A stretch of 57,722 nucleotides of DNA, taken from NCBI GenBank assembly GCA_902362875.1, contig CABIYF010000017.1, positions 1 through 57,722 on the forward strand. Direction: 5' to 3'. Made by a program: the position numbers and the translations under genes. This document shows, one piece after another, positions 1 to 8,631 of this stretch. The notes under the pieces are model-generated. The model saw only the letters and a program-made list of their open reading frames with translations. It was not told the DNA's origin and ran no database searches. The DNA comes from Eubacteriaceae bacterium. Its GTDB lineage: Bacteria; Bacillota; Clostridia; Lachnospirales; Lachnospiraceae. Positions within the stretch are counted from its first letter, which is position 1. Each line of letters opens with the position of its first letter.

Positions 1-52
1 ACGTCTCTACAGATACAGTAACTTATCAACCTATCAGTTCATTATGAAAGTC

Positions 53-436
53 TTAGATTTTTGTCTTGACAACTGAACCACTATAAAGTGCCTCGTCTAA
101 TGTTACATTCAGTTGTGGAGCAGGTGTATTTATGATTGTTGACCACCTTGCCTTTGGTGGTAGATTATAAGTTCCATCTGTAAATGTAGCATCATCAAAA
201 AAAGCTGCACGGATATTTTCATCATCTGGATTAAGTCCTTGTTCAATTAAGATTTTGCGTAATTTTTCAATACCGTCCTCATATTTTTCTCCAATAAATC
301 TTAAGAATATCAGGGTCAGCATCATGTCACGCTTTTCAAAAAAAGAACCTGAATTACGTGCTGCACGTAAAATATCCCTACATTTGAAAAGAATTGAATC
401 AAGATTGATAGTATCCTCTATTTTTTTCTTTGCCAT
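53..436 (-). pseudogene. hsdM: Truncated type I restriction-modification methylase subunit (HsdM N-terminal fragment)
   Basis: The 127-residue product matches only the N-terminal helical domain of HsdM, the DNA-adenine methylase subunit of type I restriction systems (FKCRDILR, FFEKRDMMLTLIFLRFIGEKY). HsdM proteins are usually about 500 residues with an NPPF catalytic motif, which is absent. Similarity stops after the segment LDEAL; the last ten residues (YSGSVVKTKI) look foreign and are followed by a stop. I infer that an inserted element or rearrangement cut the gene close to the window edge. The AUG is preceded by an AGGAAAGG-like site. It is unlikely to be functional as a methylase. Confidence 0.75.
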
Positions 437-814
437 AATTTTATTTAACCTTTCCTAAATTTTCCTTCCAATAATATAAAGTCATATATCATGAATATCA
501 TAAAAATTTTGAGATTTTTCATTGCAATTATATCAATCATCTCAATAACTTATGTTCTATATCTATAATATAGCATTATTATAACAGAAAATAATATTTA
601 TTTCTATCTTCGTAAATTTTCTCTAATTTTTACAGATAAATTTTAATTTTTCATAATATTTTTGCTTAAATACTATTGCAAAGTTCAAATTAATTCAATT
701 TACTCATTAAATCCAATAGCACTTTTTCACAATATTTTTAATGCAAAAAACCTTTCTAAATTACATTTAAAAATGCAATTTAGAAAGGTAATAATTCCCT
801 ATATTTTTGTCTAC
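437..814. other. AT-rich intergenic region of 378 bases without a convincing gene
   Basis: The stretch lies between the truncated hsdM (reading left) and spoIIIAH (also minus strand). It is very AT-rich and holds several TATAAT-like words near 525 and 570-590 that could serve hsdM, but no clear -35/-10 pair. The only well-supported element is the spoIIIA terminator at 745-788. Reading frames on the plus strand across this area are shadows of the low-complexity sequence and of spoIIIAH. Confidence 0.6.
745..788 (-). terminator. Rho-independent terminator of the spoIIIA operon
   Basis: A perfect 12-bp inverted repeat (751-762 with 777-788, CCTTTCTAAATT) is followed on the minus strand by six T residues (745-750). 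It sits 27 bases downstream of the spoIIIAH stop codon, where the operon should end. Confidence 0.85.
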
Positions 815-1390
815 CTACTCCTCCGTCTTAATCGAACTAATCACCACATCCCCCAACTGGCACCCCACTTTCCTAACAACAATATCCTCAATCTGACTTC
901 TCTCAACCTTCGACAAATCCTTCTTATTAACAAGCACATCCACCTTCCCATTCGTAATCGTAACAATACTATTCAAAAATCCCTTAGCCCCCAACAGATT
1001 CTCCGCAGCCGTCTCCATCTCCATCTGCTCAGACAGCATCGCCAGTTTATCCACCGCATCTTGCTTCACACTATCTTTCACTGTCTTATCCTTAATAATC
1101 TCCTCCAATATATCCTTCGCCTTACTATGTGTCTGCTCTCTCTCCAATTTCGCCTTTGCCACATAATTACTAACCTGTGCATTTGTAAGCACCGCTTCCC
1201 CAACATCGGTCACGTCATCGGTTACTGCTGCCGCACTTTCTTTTGCCACATTCTTTGAAACTGTCTTCGTTTTACTATTCTTCGTCCCAGCCGAATCGTA
1301 TTTCTGACTATAATTTACATACCCTGCAACAGCGATCACAACCGCTAAGGTCATGATGATCATCTGATTTTTCTGAAATACTTTTTTCAT
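815..1390 (-). CDS. spoIIIAH: Stage III sporulation protein AH
   Basis: SpoIIIAH is the mother-cell membrane protein whose extracellular YscJ/FliF-like domain docks with forespore SpoIIQ to form the channel between the two compartments. The 191-residue product has one N-terminal membrane helix (about residues 9-26), a Lys/Ser/Thr-rich linker, and a C-terminal mixed alpha/beta domain ending near GCQLGDVVISSI, the usual layout and length. It is the last gene of the operon, two bases after spoIIIAG, and is followed by a strong terminator. Regulation by sigma-E is known for the family; no clear sigma-E site was identified here. Confidence 0.9.
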   Translation of the reverse strand: MKKVFQKNQMIIMTLAVVIAVAGYVNYSQKYDSAGTKNSKTKTVSKNVAKESAAAVTDDVTDVGEAVLTNAQVSNYVAKAKLEREQTHSKAKDILEEIIKDKTVKDSVKQDAVDKLAMLSEQMEMETAAENLLGAKGFLNSIVTITNGKVDVLVNKKDLSKVERSQIEDIVVRKVGCQLGDVVISSIKTEE

Positions 1391-1392
1391 TG

Positions 1393-1947
1393 TTAGGAAT
1401 CCTCCATTTTTAAGACTTTCACTTTATAAGATGAAATATGAAATAACACAGAAACTGCTTCAACGATCTGATTCTTTATAATATCATTCCCACCGCCTTG
1501 AGCGACGACAACCACTCCTTCGACAACTGGTTCTACTTCTTTGATCACATATGGAACTTTCTTTCCGTCTTCTTCGACTAAGACGGTCTGTTCATCTTCT
1601 TTGACCGTTTTTTCTTTTTCACTGCTGCTTTGTTCATAGGGACTGTCTTTATTTACGACGGCTTCTTTGGATGAATTAACGGTAATCATCACTTTTACTT
1701 TTCCGACTCCTTCTACATGTTTTAATGCATTGACCAATCGCCTCTCCTGCTTTTTCACATAGAGATCGGTAGAATCTTCTTTTGCTGTGGTTTCACTACT
1801 TTGTGTGTTCTTCTTTGTCTTCCCGGATGGGATGCTCACGATAATCAGGCTGATGCCAAGAAGTAAGATCAGGCAAAGTTTTGGAATGCCGATATTTTCG
1901 ATCAGATGTTGTAGTTTTTCCCTCTCTATCATATTTCTTCTACTCAC
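1393..1947 (-). CDS. spoIIIAG: Stage III sporulation protein AG
   Basis: SpoIIIAG forms a large ring in the intermembrane space of the engulfed forespore, part of the SpoIIIA-SpoIIQ channel. The 184-residue protein has one membrane helix (about residues 21-40, rich in L/I/G) followed by a ring-building domain with the family-like segment GVGKVKVMITVNSSKE and a later VVVVAQGGGN. The start overlaps the end of spoIIIAF by 8 bases; the first codon is GTG, and an in-frame ATG five codons later is an alternative start. Neighbours and order are those of the standard operon. Confidence 0.9.
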   Translation of the reverse strand: MSRRNMIEREKLQHLIENIGIPKLCLILLLGISLIIVSIPSGKTKKNTQSSETTAKEDSTDLYVKKQERRLVNALKHVEGVGKVKVMITVNSSKEAVVNKDSPYEQSSSEKEKTVKEDEQTVLVEEDGKKVPYVIKEVEPVVEGVVVVAQGGGNDIIKNQIVEAVSVLFHISSYKVKVLKMEDS

Positions 1948-2383
1948 TTATATTTATATTAGATTCCTTCATATTATAGAAGTTTGAAATTGCGGTTTTT
2001 AGTTTCTTTGTATGACGAAGCTTGTCTGTTTTGATGTCGATCTTCTCGATGATTCCTTTTTCATTTACCTTTGGATCAACGTCTAATACTTTGAGATCGT
2101 ACTGTGAAAATAACGTTGTGATCTGTTCTTTGATCTGATTTTGTTTTTCCTCTTTTACACCATCCAGAAATGCAGGGTTATTTTCTTCTTTGACTGCGGT
2201 TGAGATTGCCTGTGTCACGATATCTTCGTTGGATAAATAATAGGAAACTGGCTGCATCATCAGGGAGATGAGCATAAATCCTGTCATTAGTCGCAGGTAT
2301 GGCCGGTAGATGCTTTTGTCGCAGAGCTGATCGATCAGTGTTGTTAAGATCAGAAAAAATATGATCATTTTCAGATAATCCAT
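1940..2383 (-). CDS. spoIIIAF: Stage III sporulation protein AF
   Basis: SpoIIIAF is an inner component of the sporulation channel, with two membrane helices and a cytoplasmic or intermembrane ring-building domain. The 147-residue product shows helices at about residues 5-20 and 30-48, then a soluble domain with the typical pattern of Lys/Asp-rich beta strands (DLKVLDVDPKV). It follows spoIIIAE by 5 bases and overlaps spoIIIAG, consistent with translational coupling. Confidence 0.88.
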   Translation of the reverse strand: MDYLKMIIFFLILTTLIDQLCDKSIYRPYLRLMTGFMLISLMMQPVSYYLSNEDIVTQAISTAVKEENNPAFLDGVKEEKQNQIKEQITTLFSQYDLKVLDVDPKVNEKGIIEKIDIKTDKLRHTKKLKTAISNFYNMKESNINISE

Positions 2384-2388
2384 AACCC

Positions 2389-3516
2389 TTACCCCGCATA
2401 ATAATTAACGTTGGTTGAGAATGCGATCAATGCCACGGACAGGATAAATAACAGTGCCATCGTAAAGATCATCGAAAGCATTAATTTTCCGCTTTGAATG
2501 ACTGCATCCATCGCTCCGGTAATCCTTTTGTCGGATATGGGCTGGATCATGATCCCTGCCAGTAGATAGGTAAGAACAACTGCTGTGATCTCTATAACTG
2601 GTGGGACGATGATCACGATCAGTACAAGGATTCCAACGGCTCCGATGCTGTTTTTGATCACAACTGCCGAACCGATGACCATGGTCATCGCTGAATTCAA
2701 ACCACTTCCGATTCCTGGAATGGCACTCATTCCTTTTTGGAGAACTGTATTTTTCATGGAATCAACGGCTGGAAGGATCATCGACTGGATCAGCTGAACT
2801 CCTAACAAGACACTTAAGAATCCTTTGAGCAAAAACTTGATCACACCTTCGAGCGTTTTGCATAGTCTTGAAAAATGTTCTTCTTTTGATATATGGTTGA
2901 TGATCTTTAAGACAAATAAGATCTTGATCATCGGAAGTAATACAACATTTGTAAGGGTTGTCATTGCATAGATCAGCAGTAGATAAAATTCATAAACTGT
3001 CGTTGATGTCGTAATCCCGGAAGTTGAGACAACAGCCAGTGAATATGCCATGATCATTCCTTTCATATAATCTGCCATTAAGGTAACGAGCTGCGTCACT
3101 GTTTTGTTTAAATAAAAAAAGGAATGTACCATGACACCGCATAGGATCACATAAGTGATATAAAATGCACTATTAGCTGTGCTTTGCTGAAAAAAGGAAT
3201 CGGACAGATTTTTAAAGATGGCTGCGGTAAATGCAATCAAAAGGATTTCTCTGATCAGGTCTTTTTGGATCAACATACGGTTTAAAAAGACCTCTTTCAT
3301 TTTGGCTTTGATCGTATGCAGAACACCTTTTACATTTCCGTGGATCAGCTGTTTTACTAATTGTGTATAAGATAGATCGATCTCTTTGTCTTTTAAGGTG
3401 TTTTCCACATTGGTAAACATATCTTCGTTTAGTTTTGTTTCTTTGGCTGAGATATCATTTGTTCTTGTAAGGATCAGTAAAAACAGCAAAACTAACAGGA
3501 ATATTCTTTGTTTCAT
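2389..3516 (-). CDS. spoIIIAE: Stage III sporulation protein AE
   Basis: SpoIIIAE is the large polytopic membrane protein of the SpoIIIA complex. The 375-residue product has an N-terminal signal-like helix (residues 4-18), then a long set of hydrophobic helices, including a glycine-rich segment near PGIGSGLNSAMTMVIG that is typical of the family. Its ATG overlaps the end of spoIIIAD by 4 bases. Length and position are as expected for the operon. Confidence 0.92.
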   Translation of the reverse strand: MKQRIFLLVLLFLLILTRTNDISAKETKLNEDMFTNVENTLKDKEIDLSYTQLVKQLIHGNVKGVLHTIKAKMKEVFLNRMLIQKDLIREILLIAFTAAIFKNLSDSFFQQSTANSAFYITYVILCGVMVHSFFYLNKTVTQLVTLMADYMKGMIMAYSLAVVSTSGITTSTTVYEFYLLLIYAMTTLTNVVLLPMIKILFVLKIINHISKEEHFSRLCKTLEGVIKFLLKGFLSVLLGVQLIQSMILPAVDSMKNTVLQKGMSAIPGIGSGLNSAMTMVIGSAVVIKNSIGAVGILVLIVIIVPPVIEITAVVLTYLLAGIMIQPISDKRITGAMDAVIQSGKLMLSMIFTMALLFILSVALIAFSTNVNYYAG

Positions 3517-3902
3517 GTGCCATTTCCTAGTAGTTTCTGGATCGTTCCAAGCAGCGATTCAAAGACTGGAAGTCCAACGATCAGGATCGCTAATTTCCCT
3601 GCAAACTCGATCTGCTTTGCGATCGATGCCTGTCCTGCATCTTTGCAGATGTTGGATGCAAACTCGCAGATGAAGGAGATACCGATCAGTTTTAAAAGGA
3701 TCTGGAAGTAGCTTTGTGGGATTTTTGAATAGGACCGGATCATCTCAAATACGGTTAGTATTTCCTCCATTTGTTTTAGTCCATACATTGCCAGAAGAAT
3801 GCTTGAGATCACTGCGATCACGATTGCGATCTCTGGACGGATCGTTTTGATCTTCATGGCGATCAGACTTGCGACGATCCCAAAGACTGCGACTTTTATC
3901 AT
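3513..3902 (-). CDS. spoIIIAD: Stage III sporulation protein AD
   Basis: This small polytopic membrane protein of the SpoIIIA channel resembles SpoIIIAC in its repeated two-helix layout. I chose the ATG at 3902 (MIKVAVFGI) because a GGAGG lies 11 bases upstream; an earlier TTG would add six residues and would absorb that site. The 129-residue product has hydrophobic helices at about 4-17, 25-42, 60-80 and 98-115, and the conserved segment FICEFASNICKDAGQ. Confidence 0.9.
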   Translation of the reverse strand: MIKVAVFGIVASLIAMKIKTIRPEIAIVIAVISSILLAMYGLKQMEEILTVFEMIRSYSKIPQSYFQILLKLIGISFICEFASNICKDAGQASIAKQIEFAGKLAILIVGLPVFESLLGTIQKLLGNGT

Positions 3903-3923
3903 CTTAGTATCCGCCTCCAATCT

Positions 3924-4121
3924 CTAGGATATCGTAAAAAGTGTCTGAACGCTTTCGAACAGATCATAGATATACGGGATCACCCAGCCGAGAACAAGGA
4001 TCAGTCCGGCAAGTGTGATCAAGAATGCCTGTTCGTCTCTTCCGGAATGTTTTAAGACCTGCACAAGGATCGTTACAAGAATTCCGACAGCTGCGATCCG
4101 AAAAATGATATTGACACTCAT
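3924..4121 (-). CDS. spoIIIAC: Stage III sporulation protein AC
   Basis: A 65-residue protein with two membrane helices, the standard size of SpoIIIAC. The family signature LKHSGRDEQAF lies in the loop between the helices. It sits between spoIIIAB and spoIIIAD in the normal operon order. Confidence 0.9.
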   Translation of the reverse strand: MSVNIIFRIAAVGILVTILVQVLKHSGRDEQAFLITLAGLILVLGWVIPYIYDLFESVQTLFTIS

Positions 4122-4157
4122 AACCCCTCCTTGTCATAAAAATGTCTGCTAGTTGCT

Positions 4158-4676
4158 TTATAGTAAGATGATCACGATCAGAACGCTTAATGATATACCA
4201 AGGCTTCGATACATCTTACAGTTTTTGACCACTTGATCTTTCATAAGGAAGATCTGGTCATCAAGTTGTTCGATCGTTAACAGAATCGTTTTCTCCTGCA
4301 TCTGCTGGTCAAGATATCCGATCGTCTCTCCCATGTTTTTTAGGATTTCATAAAACTTTGGTTCGTAGATCACTTGTTTTAATTTCTGATTCGCTGCCAT
4401 CTCCCATACTTTGGAAAAGGATTCCTCGCTGTGTGTCTCTAACTGTTTTGCCACGGTTTTTAGAAATGGCTGGTATTCCTTTTCTGTTTTTGCTGCTATT
4501 TTTAAAACGGCTTCTGGAAGCGGGGTAAATCCGTAGCGGATTTCTCCTTGCAGAAGGTATAACATTCGTTTGATCGCAATGCCCTGTTCCAGACGTTTTT
4601 GTTCTTTTGCTGCTTTGTGAAACCCAAATCCGATTCCTGCGAAGATAACGATCAGTGATCCCAATATTTTGATCAA
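4158..4676 (-). CDS. spoIIIAB: Stage III sporulation protein AB
   Basis: SpoIIIAB resembles GspF-type inner-membrane proteins of type II secretion and is part of the SpoIIIA complex. The 172-residue product begins with a membrane helix, has the family segment LLQGEIRYGFTPLPEA around residues 43-58, and ends with a second membrane helix (LSVLIVIILL). Its start overlaps the spoIIIAA stop by four bases. Confidence 0.9.
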   Translation of the reverse strand: MIKILGSLIVIFAGIGFGFHKAAKEQKRLEQGIAIKRMLYLLQGEIRYGFTPLPEAVLKIAAKTEKEYQPFLKTVAKQLETHSEESFSKVWEMAANQKLKQVIYEPKFYEILKNMGETIGYLDQQMQEKTILLTIEQLDDQIFLMKDQVVKNCKMYRSLGISLSVLIVIILL

Positions 4677-5599
4677 TTTAGTATCACCCCGTTTTCATCC
4701 ATGATCTTTGCGATATATCCTGGCTGGTTTCGCTGTTCTAAGATCACGTAGCGCTGGAACATTTTTTTGTTGATGATCTCTCGCATATAGGGATTCTTAG
4801 ATAAGGATTCCTTATTCTTTCCATGAGCGGTTGCTAAAATGCTACATCCGCGGTAGGCACAGAAAAATAAAGCTTCAACATCTTCTTTGCTTCCGATCTC
4901 ATCCACAGCGATCACATCCGGTGCCATGGATCGAATCAGCATATTCATTCCCTGCCCTTTTTCACATGCATCCATAACATCGGTCTGGATACCGAGATCA
5001 TTTTGGGCAACACCTTGATAACATGCTCCGATCTCGCTTCGCTCATCGACAACACCAACTGTCTGTCCTTCATCAGAGATTTTTCGGATCATATCCCGAA
5101 GCAGAGTTGTTTTTCCACAGCCTGGCGGAGAGATGATCAAGGTTGGGATGAGTTTTCCCATTCTGGTACACATAGAATAAAGGGCGTCTGCGCATCCTTT
5201 CACTTCGTGTGCAACGCGGATATTTAAACCAGAAATATGTCGAATTGTTTTGACTTTGTCATGATCCATCACAACCGTTCCACAGATTCCAACGCGGTGT
5301 CCGCCTCTTATCGTTAAAAATCCTTGTTTTAATTGTTCGATATAAGCGTACATCGAATAACTGCTGATATATTCCATGGCTTGTCTGATTTCTTGTGACG
5401 TTACGATATGTAGTTGTTCTTTTCTTGTTGTGATCTTTCCCTGTTCGGATAGATAACAGGATCTTGCGTTGTATTTTAAAATGACTGGCTTTTGAATGCG
5501 CAGGCGGATTTCCTGAAGGTCGTCCCAGTTGATGTCTGCCTGCTTTATGATCGTTCTGATATGTAATGGAAGGATTCCTAAGATTTCTTCCTCTTTCAT
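4673..5599 (-). CDS. spoIIIAA: Stage III sporulation protein AA, AAA+ type ATPase
   Basis: SpoIIIAA is the cytoplasmic ATPase that powers or assembles the SpoIIIA channel, related to secretion ATPases. The 308-residue protein shows an N-terminal domain, a Walker A motif (PPGCGKTT, about residues 158-165), a Walker B motif (VIAVDEIG, about 234-241) and a histidine sensor segment ATAHG. It is the first gene of the operon. The ribosome binding site GGGGAGG lies about 12 bases upstream and is buried in a strong hairpin. Confidence 0.93.
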   Translation of the reverse strand: MKEEEILGILPLHIRTIIKQADINWDDLQEIRLRIQKPVILKYNARSCYLSEQGKITTRKEQLHIVTSQEIRQAMEYISSYSMYAYIEQLKQGFLTIRGGHRVGICGTVVMDHDKVKTIRHISGLNIRVAHEVKGCADALYSMCTRMGKLIPTLIISPPGCGKTTLLRDMIRKISDEGQTVGVVDERSEIGACYQGVAQNDLGIQTDVMDACEKGQGMNMLIRSMAPDVIAVDEIGSKEDVEALFFCAYRGCSILATAHGKNKESLSKNPYMREIINKKMFQRYVILEQRNQPGYIAKIMDENGVILN

Positions 5600-5604
5600 A
5601 AATT

Positions 5605-5659
5605 AAAAACACCTCCCCATTTTGGTATAATCCAAATATATGTTAGGAAAGGTGTTTTT
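5605..5659 (-). terminator. Hairpin between topB and spoIIIAA, likely topB terminator overlapping the spoIIIAA ribosome binding site
   Basis: The arms 5605-5618 and 5646-5659 pair over ten consecutive base pairs (AAAAACACCT type) plus two more after two mismatches. A smaller inner stem (TTTGG with CCAAA) lies in the loop. On the minus strand the stem ends in TTTTTAATTT, fitting a terminator for the upstream topB. The right-hand side of the stem carries GGGGAGG, the only ribosome binding site for spoIIIAA. Confidence 0.65.
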
Positions 5660-5685
5660 ATGAATGTTGTTTGATTTTTCTTTGT

Positions 5686-7665
5686 TTATTTTTTCTTCTG
5701 ATAATATGGTGCGATCTGATCAAAGGATTGTCTTAGCTGATACTGGAAGTTATTTTGTTTGACGATATTTGTCTTCTGGGTGACAAACTTGTCTAACTTC
5801 TGCATGTACTCTTCTTCTGTGACGGTTCCTTCTGCCACATAAGTTAATCCTTTTTCCCAGCTTGCAGTTAAGGTTGGGTTTAGGAGTGATCCAATGGATG
5901 CACTGACAACGTTTACGATCATCTCTCCAGTTAACGTTGGAGTTACGATCTGTGTCTTTTTATTTAATGCAATGTATTTATTGGACACAAGTTTCTTGAC
6001 AATCTCTGCTCTTGTCGCACTTGTTCCGATTCCGCTTCCTTTGATCTGTTCTCTTAAATCTTCATCTTCAATGAGCTGTCCTGCATTTTCCATGGCAAGG
6101 ATTAAGGAACCTGAATTGTATCGTTTTGGTGCGGATGTTGTTCCGTCTTTGATCTTGTAGTCTTTGACTGGAAGTTTCATACCTTTCTTTAAAGATGAGA
6201 TCGCATTGATCTGTTCTTCTGTTAATGCAACTTCTTTTTTCTGACCGCCCATTCCAGTCACTTTTAAGTATCCTGGGTCTTTTAACATCTTAAAGTTTGC
6301 AAAGAATGCTTCGCCTTTGGTTTGTGTCTCCAGTTTGATCTTTAAGTAAACTGCTGGTGGCATAAAGATGCTTAGGAATCTTCTGGCGATCACATCGTAG
6401 ACTTTCTGTCCCATCTCTGAGATTCTTGATAAACTGTTTACTGCCTGTCCAGTTGGAATGATCGCATAGTGGTCGGTGATCTTTTTATCATCGACATATT
6501 TGGATTTGATGATCCCCTGATACTTCTTGCCTTGCATGATCTCATTTGCAAAGCCTGATAATGGAGCGTAGTTATTTAAACCTCCGATATTTTTATAAAT
6601 CTCTTTGGCAACCGCACTTGATAAGACTCTGGCATCGGTTCTTGGGTATGTAACCAGTTTCTTTTCATATAGGTCCTGGACAACTTTTAATGTCTCATCT
6701 GGACTTAATTTGAATCGTTTGGAACATTCATTCTGTAATTCTGCAAGATTATATAATAATGGCGGATTCTTCTTTTCCTGTCGTTTGGAAGATGATACAA
6801 CGATTGTCTCATTGTTACTGCCGTCTTCCAAATATTTGATAAATTCCTGTGCGTCTTTCTTGTCTAGGAATCCATTGTCTTTATATAGCTTATTTGATTC
6901 AAAGTATTTTGATCCTTTTACTGCTTTCCATTCCGCTTCTACCTGAAATCCCTGACAGTCAAAGTGTCCCAGGATTCTGTAAAATGGTGTTGGTACAAAA
7001 GTCCGGATTTCTCGTTCTCTCTTTACGATCATTCCAAGAACGCAGGTCATCACTCGTCCGACGGCTACAACCAGACTTCGTTTCTGGTTTAAATAGTTAC
7101 CTAATGTCCAGCCGTATTTAAGTGTCAGAACTCTTGAGAAGTTGATTCCCATTAAATAGTCCTCTTTGGCTCTTAAGTAAGCTGCTGCTGCGAGGTTATC
7201 GTATTCGCTTAAGTCTTTCGCTTCTTTCACCCCGCGGATAACTTCTTCTTTTGTCTGGGAGTCGATCCAGACGCGTTTTTTCTTCTTGTCTTTGCTGACA
7301 TTTGCCTGCTGGTCAACTAAACGGTAGATATATTCTCCTTCTCGTCCGGAGTCAGTGCAGACGTAGATCGTATCAATGTCTTCTCGGTTTAGGAGAGAGG
7401 ATACGATGTCAAACTGTTTTTGTACTCCTTGGATCGTTTCGTATTTGAATGTCTCTGGGATAAATGGAATGGTTTCTAAGTCCCATTTCTTTAAGGCAGG
7501 GTCATACTGATCTGGGTAGGACATGGTCACTAAATGTCCGACACACCATGTGATGACTGCCTTGTCTCCTTCCATGTATCCATCTCTGTTTTTTGCATTT
7601 ATATTCAGTGCCGCTGCGAATTCTCTTGCGACACTTGGTTTCTCTGTGATAAATAGTGCTTTCAA
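5686..7665 (-). CDS. topB: DNA topoisomerase III (type IA), copy without zinc-ribbon tail
   Basis: Type IA topoisomerases relax negatively supercoiled DNA and decatenate replication intermediates through a tyrosine-linked single-strand break. The 659-residue protein starts with the TOPRIM domain (ITEKPSVAREFA; CTDSGREGEYIYRL) and has the active-site tyrosine in VTYPRTDAR. The translation start is TTG at 7665 behind GAGG. There is no C-terminal zinc-ribbon region, unlike the second copy at 33160-35268. The gene is monocistronic and divergent from the LUD-domain gene. Confidence 0.9.
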   Translation of the reverse strand: MKALFITEKPSVAREFAAALNINAKNRDGYMEGDKAVITWCVGHLVTMSYPDQYDPALKKWDLETIPFIPETFKYETIQGVQKQFDIVSSLLNREDIDTIYVCTDSGREGEYIYRLVDQQANVSKDKKKKRVWIDSQTKEEVIRGVKEAKDLSEYDNLAAAAYLRAKEDYLMGINFSRVLTLKYGWTLGNYLNQKRSLVVAVGRVMTCVLGMIVKREREIRTFVPTPFYRILGHFDCQGFQVEAEWKAVKGSKYFESNKLYKDNGFLDKKDAQEFIKYLEDGSNNETIVVSSSKRQEKKNPPLLYNLAELQNECSKRFKLSPDETLKVVQDLYEKKLVTYPRTDARVLSSAVAKEIYKNIGGLNNYAPLSGFANEIMQGKKYQGIIKSKYVDDKKITDHYAIIPTGQAVNSLSRISEMGQKVYDVIARRFLSIFMPPAVYLKIKLETQTKGEAFFANFKMLKDPGYLKVTGMGGQKKEVALTEEQINAISSLKKGMKLPVKDYKIKDGTTSAPKRYNSGSLILAMENAGQLIEDEDLREQIKGSGIGTSATRAEIVKKLVSNKYIALNKKTQIVTPTLTGEMIVNVVSASIGSLLNPTLTASWEKGLTYVAEGTVTEEEYMQKLDKFVTQKTNIVKQNNFQYQLRQSFDQIAPYYQKKK

Positions 7666-7806
7666 AAAATTACCTCTTTCTAAAAGTTTTACGATATATT
7701 ATAACATAACCATTGAAAACATGATATAATTAAATCTGTTTCTTATGGAATTCATATCTGTAAAAATATGATTCCACATATAATTTATACTGAAAGGATG
7801 ATGAGT

Positions 7807-8445
7807 ATGTTTTTAAATGAAGCAACCAAACTTCGTGCACAGACAATTATCAAGGGACTTGAAAAAAGAAACATGCATGGTGTTTTCTGTGCGACCAAGG
7901 AAGACGCCCTAAAACAGGCTCTTAGTTATATCAAAGAGGGTTCTTCTGTTTCTTGGGGTGGTTCTATGAGCGTTTCTGAGATTGGGCTGATGGATGCCTT
8001 AAAGGAAGGAAACTATCAGCTGATCGATCGTTCTGTCGCAAAGAATTATGATGAGCAGCGTGAGATCTTTGCTAAGGCTGTCTTATCTGATTATTTCCTG
8101 ATGAGCTCTAACGCGATCACTTTAGACGGAGAACTGATCAATATCGATGGAACTGGTAACCGTGTTGCGTGCTTAAGTTATGGTCCTAAACATGTGATCA
8201 TGATCGTTGGTATGAACAAGGTTGTCAATGATGTAGAAGACGGAATTAAGAGAGTTCGTAATTTTGCCAGCCCTCCAAACACTCTTCGTCTCGGACTGAA
8301 AACTCCTTGTTCTATGACTGGACGTTGTGGAGACTGTTATGGTGATACCTGCATCTGCAGTCAGATCGTTGTGACAAGACGTCAGAGTGCAATGATGAAA
8401 GATCGTGTGAAAGTGATTCTTGTTGGTGAATCCCTAGGTTATTAA
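7807..8445 (+). CDS. LUD-domain protein (LutC/YkgG-like)
   Basis: The LUD domain is found in LutB/LutC-type proteins of lactate utilisation and in many stand-alone proteins of unknown role. The product has the family features SWGGSMSVSEIG, an N-rich SSNAITLDGELINIDGTGNR segment and a cysteine-rich tail with CGDCYGDTCIC that could bind a metal. Several in-frame ATGs lie between 7768 and 7807; I chose 7807 because GAAAGGA is eight bases upstream. The gene stands alone, with a terminator after it, so there is no lactate operon context. Confidence 0.8.
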   Translation: MFLNEATKLRAQTIIKGLEKRNMHGVFCATKEDALKQALSYIKEGSSVSWGGSMSVSEIGLMDALKEGNYQLIDRSVAKNYDEQREIFAKAVLSDYFLMSSNAITLDGELINIDGTGNRVACLSYGPKHVIMIVGMNKVVNDVEDGIKRVRNFASPPNTLRLGLKTPCSMTGRCGDCYGDTCICSQIVVTRRQSAMMKDRVKVILVGESLGY

Positions 8446-8484
8446 ACACTCAGTCTTTCTATCAAATATCACAGACATTTTATT

Positions 8485-8534
8485 AGGCATTTTTACTGGA
8501 TATTTTATCGCCATTCCAGTGAAAATGCCTTTTC
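8485..8534 (+). terminator. Rho-independent terminator after the LUD-domain gene
   Basis: The arms 8485-8500 and 8515-8530 form a 16-bp stem with a single G-U pair, followed by TTTTC. It lies 40 bases after the stop codon. Confidence 0.8.
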
Positions 8535-8631
8535 TATTCTTGAATTTTTATAACAATCATAGTAAAATCAAACTATATTATGACACAATTCGACATATTT
8601 TATAACAATATTGATATTATGAGGTTTTTCT

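Noticed and set aside
662..1258. 198-residue plus-strand open frame
   Set aside because: It is antisense to spoIIIAH, has biased composition (rich in L, H, N, R) and no ribosome binding site.
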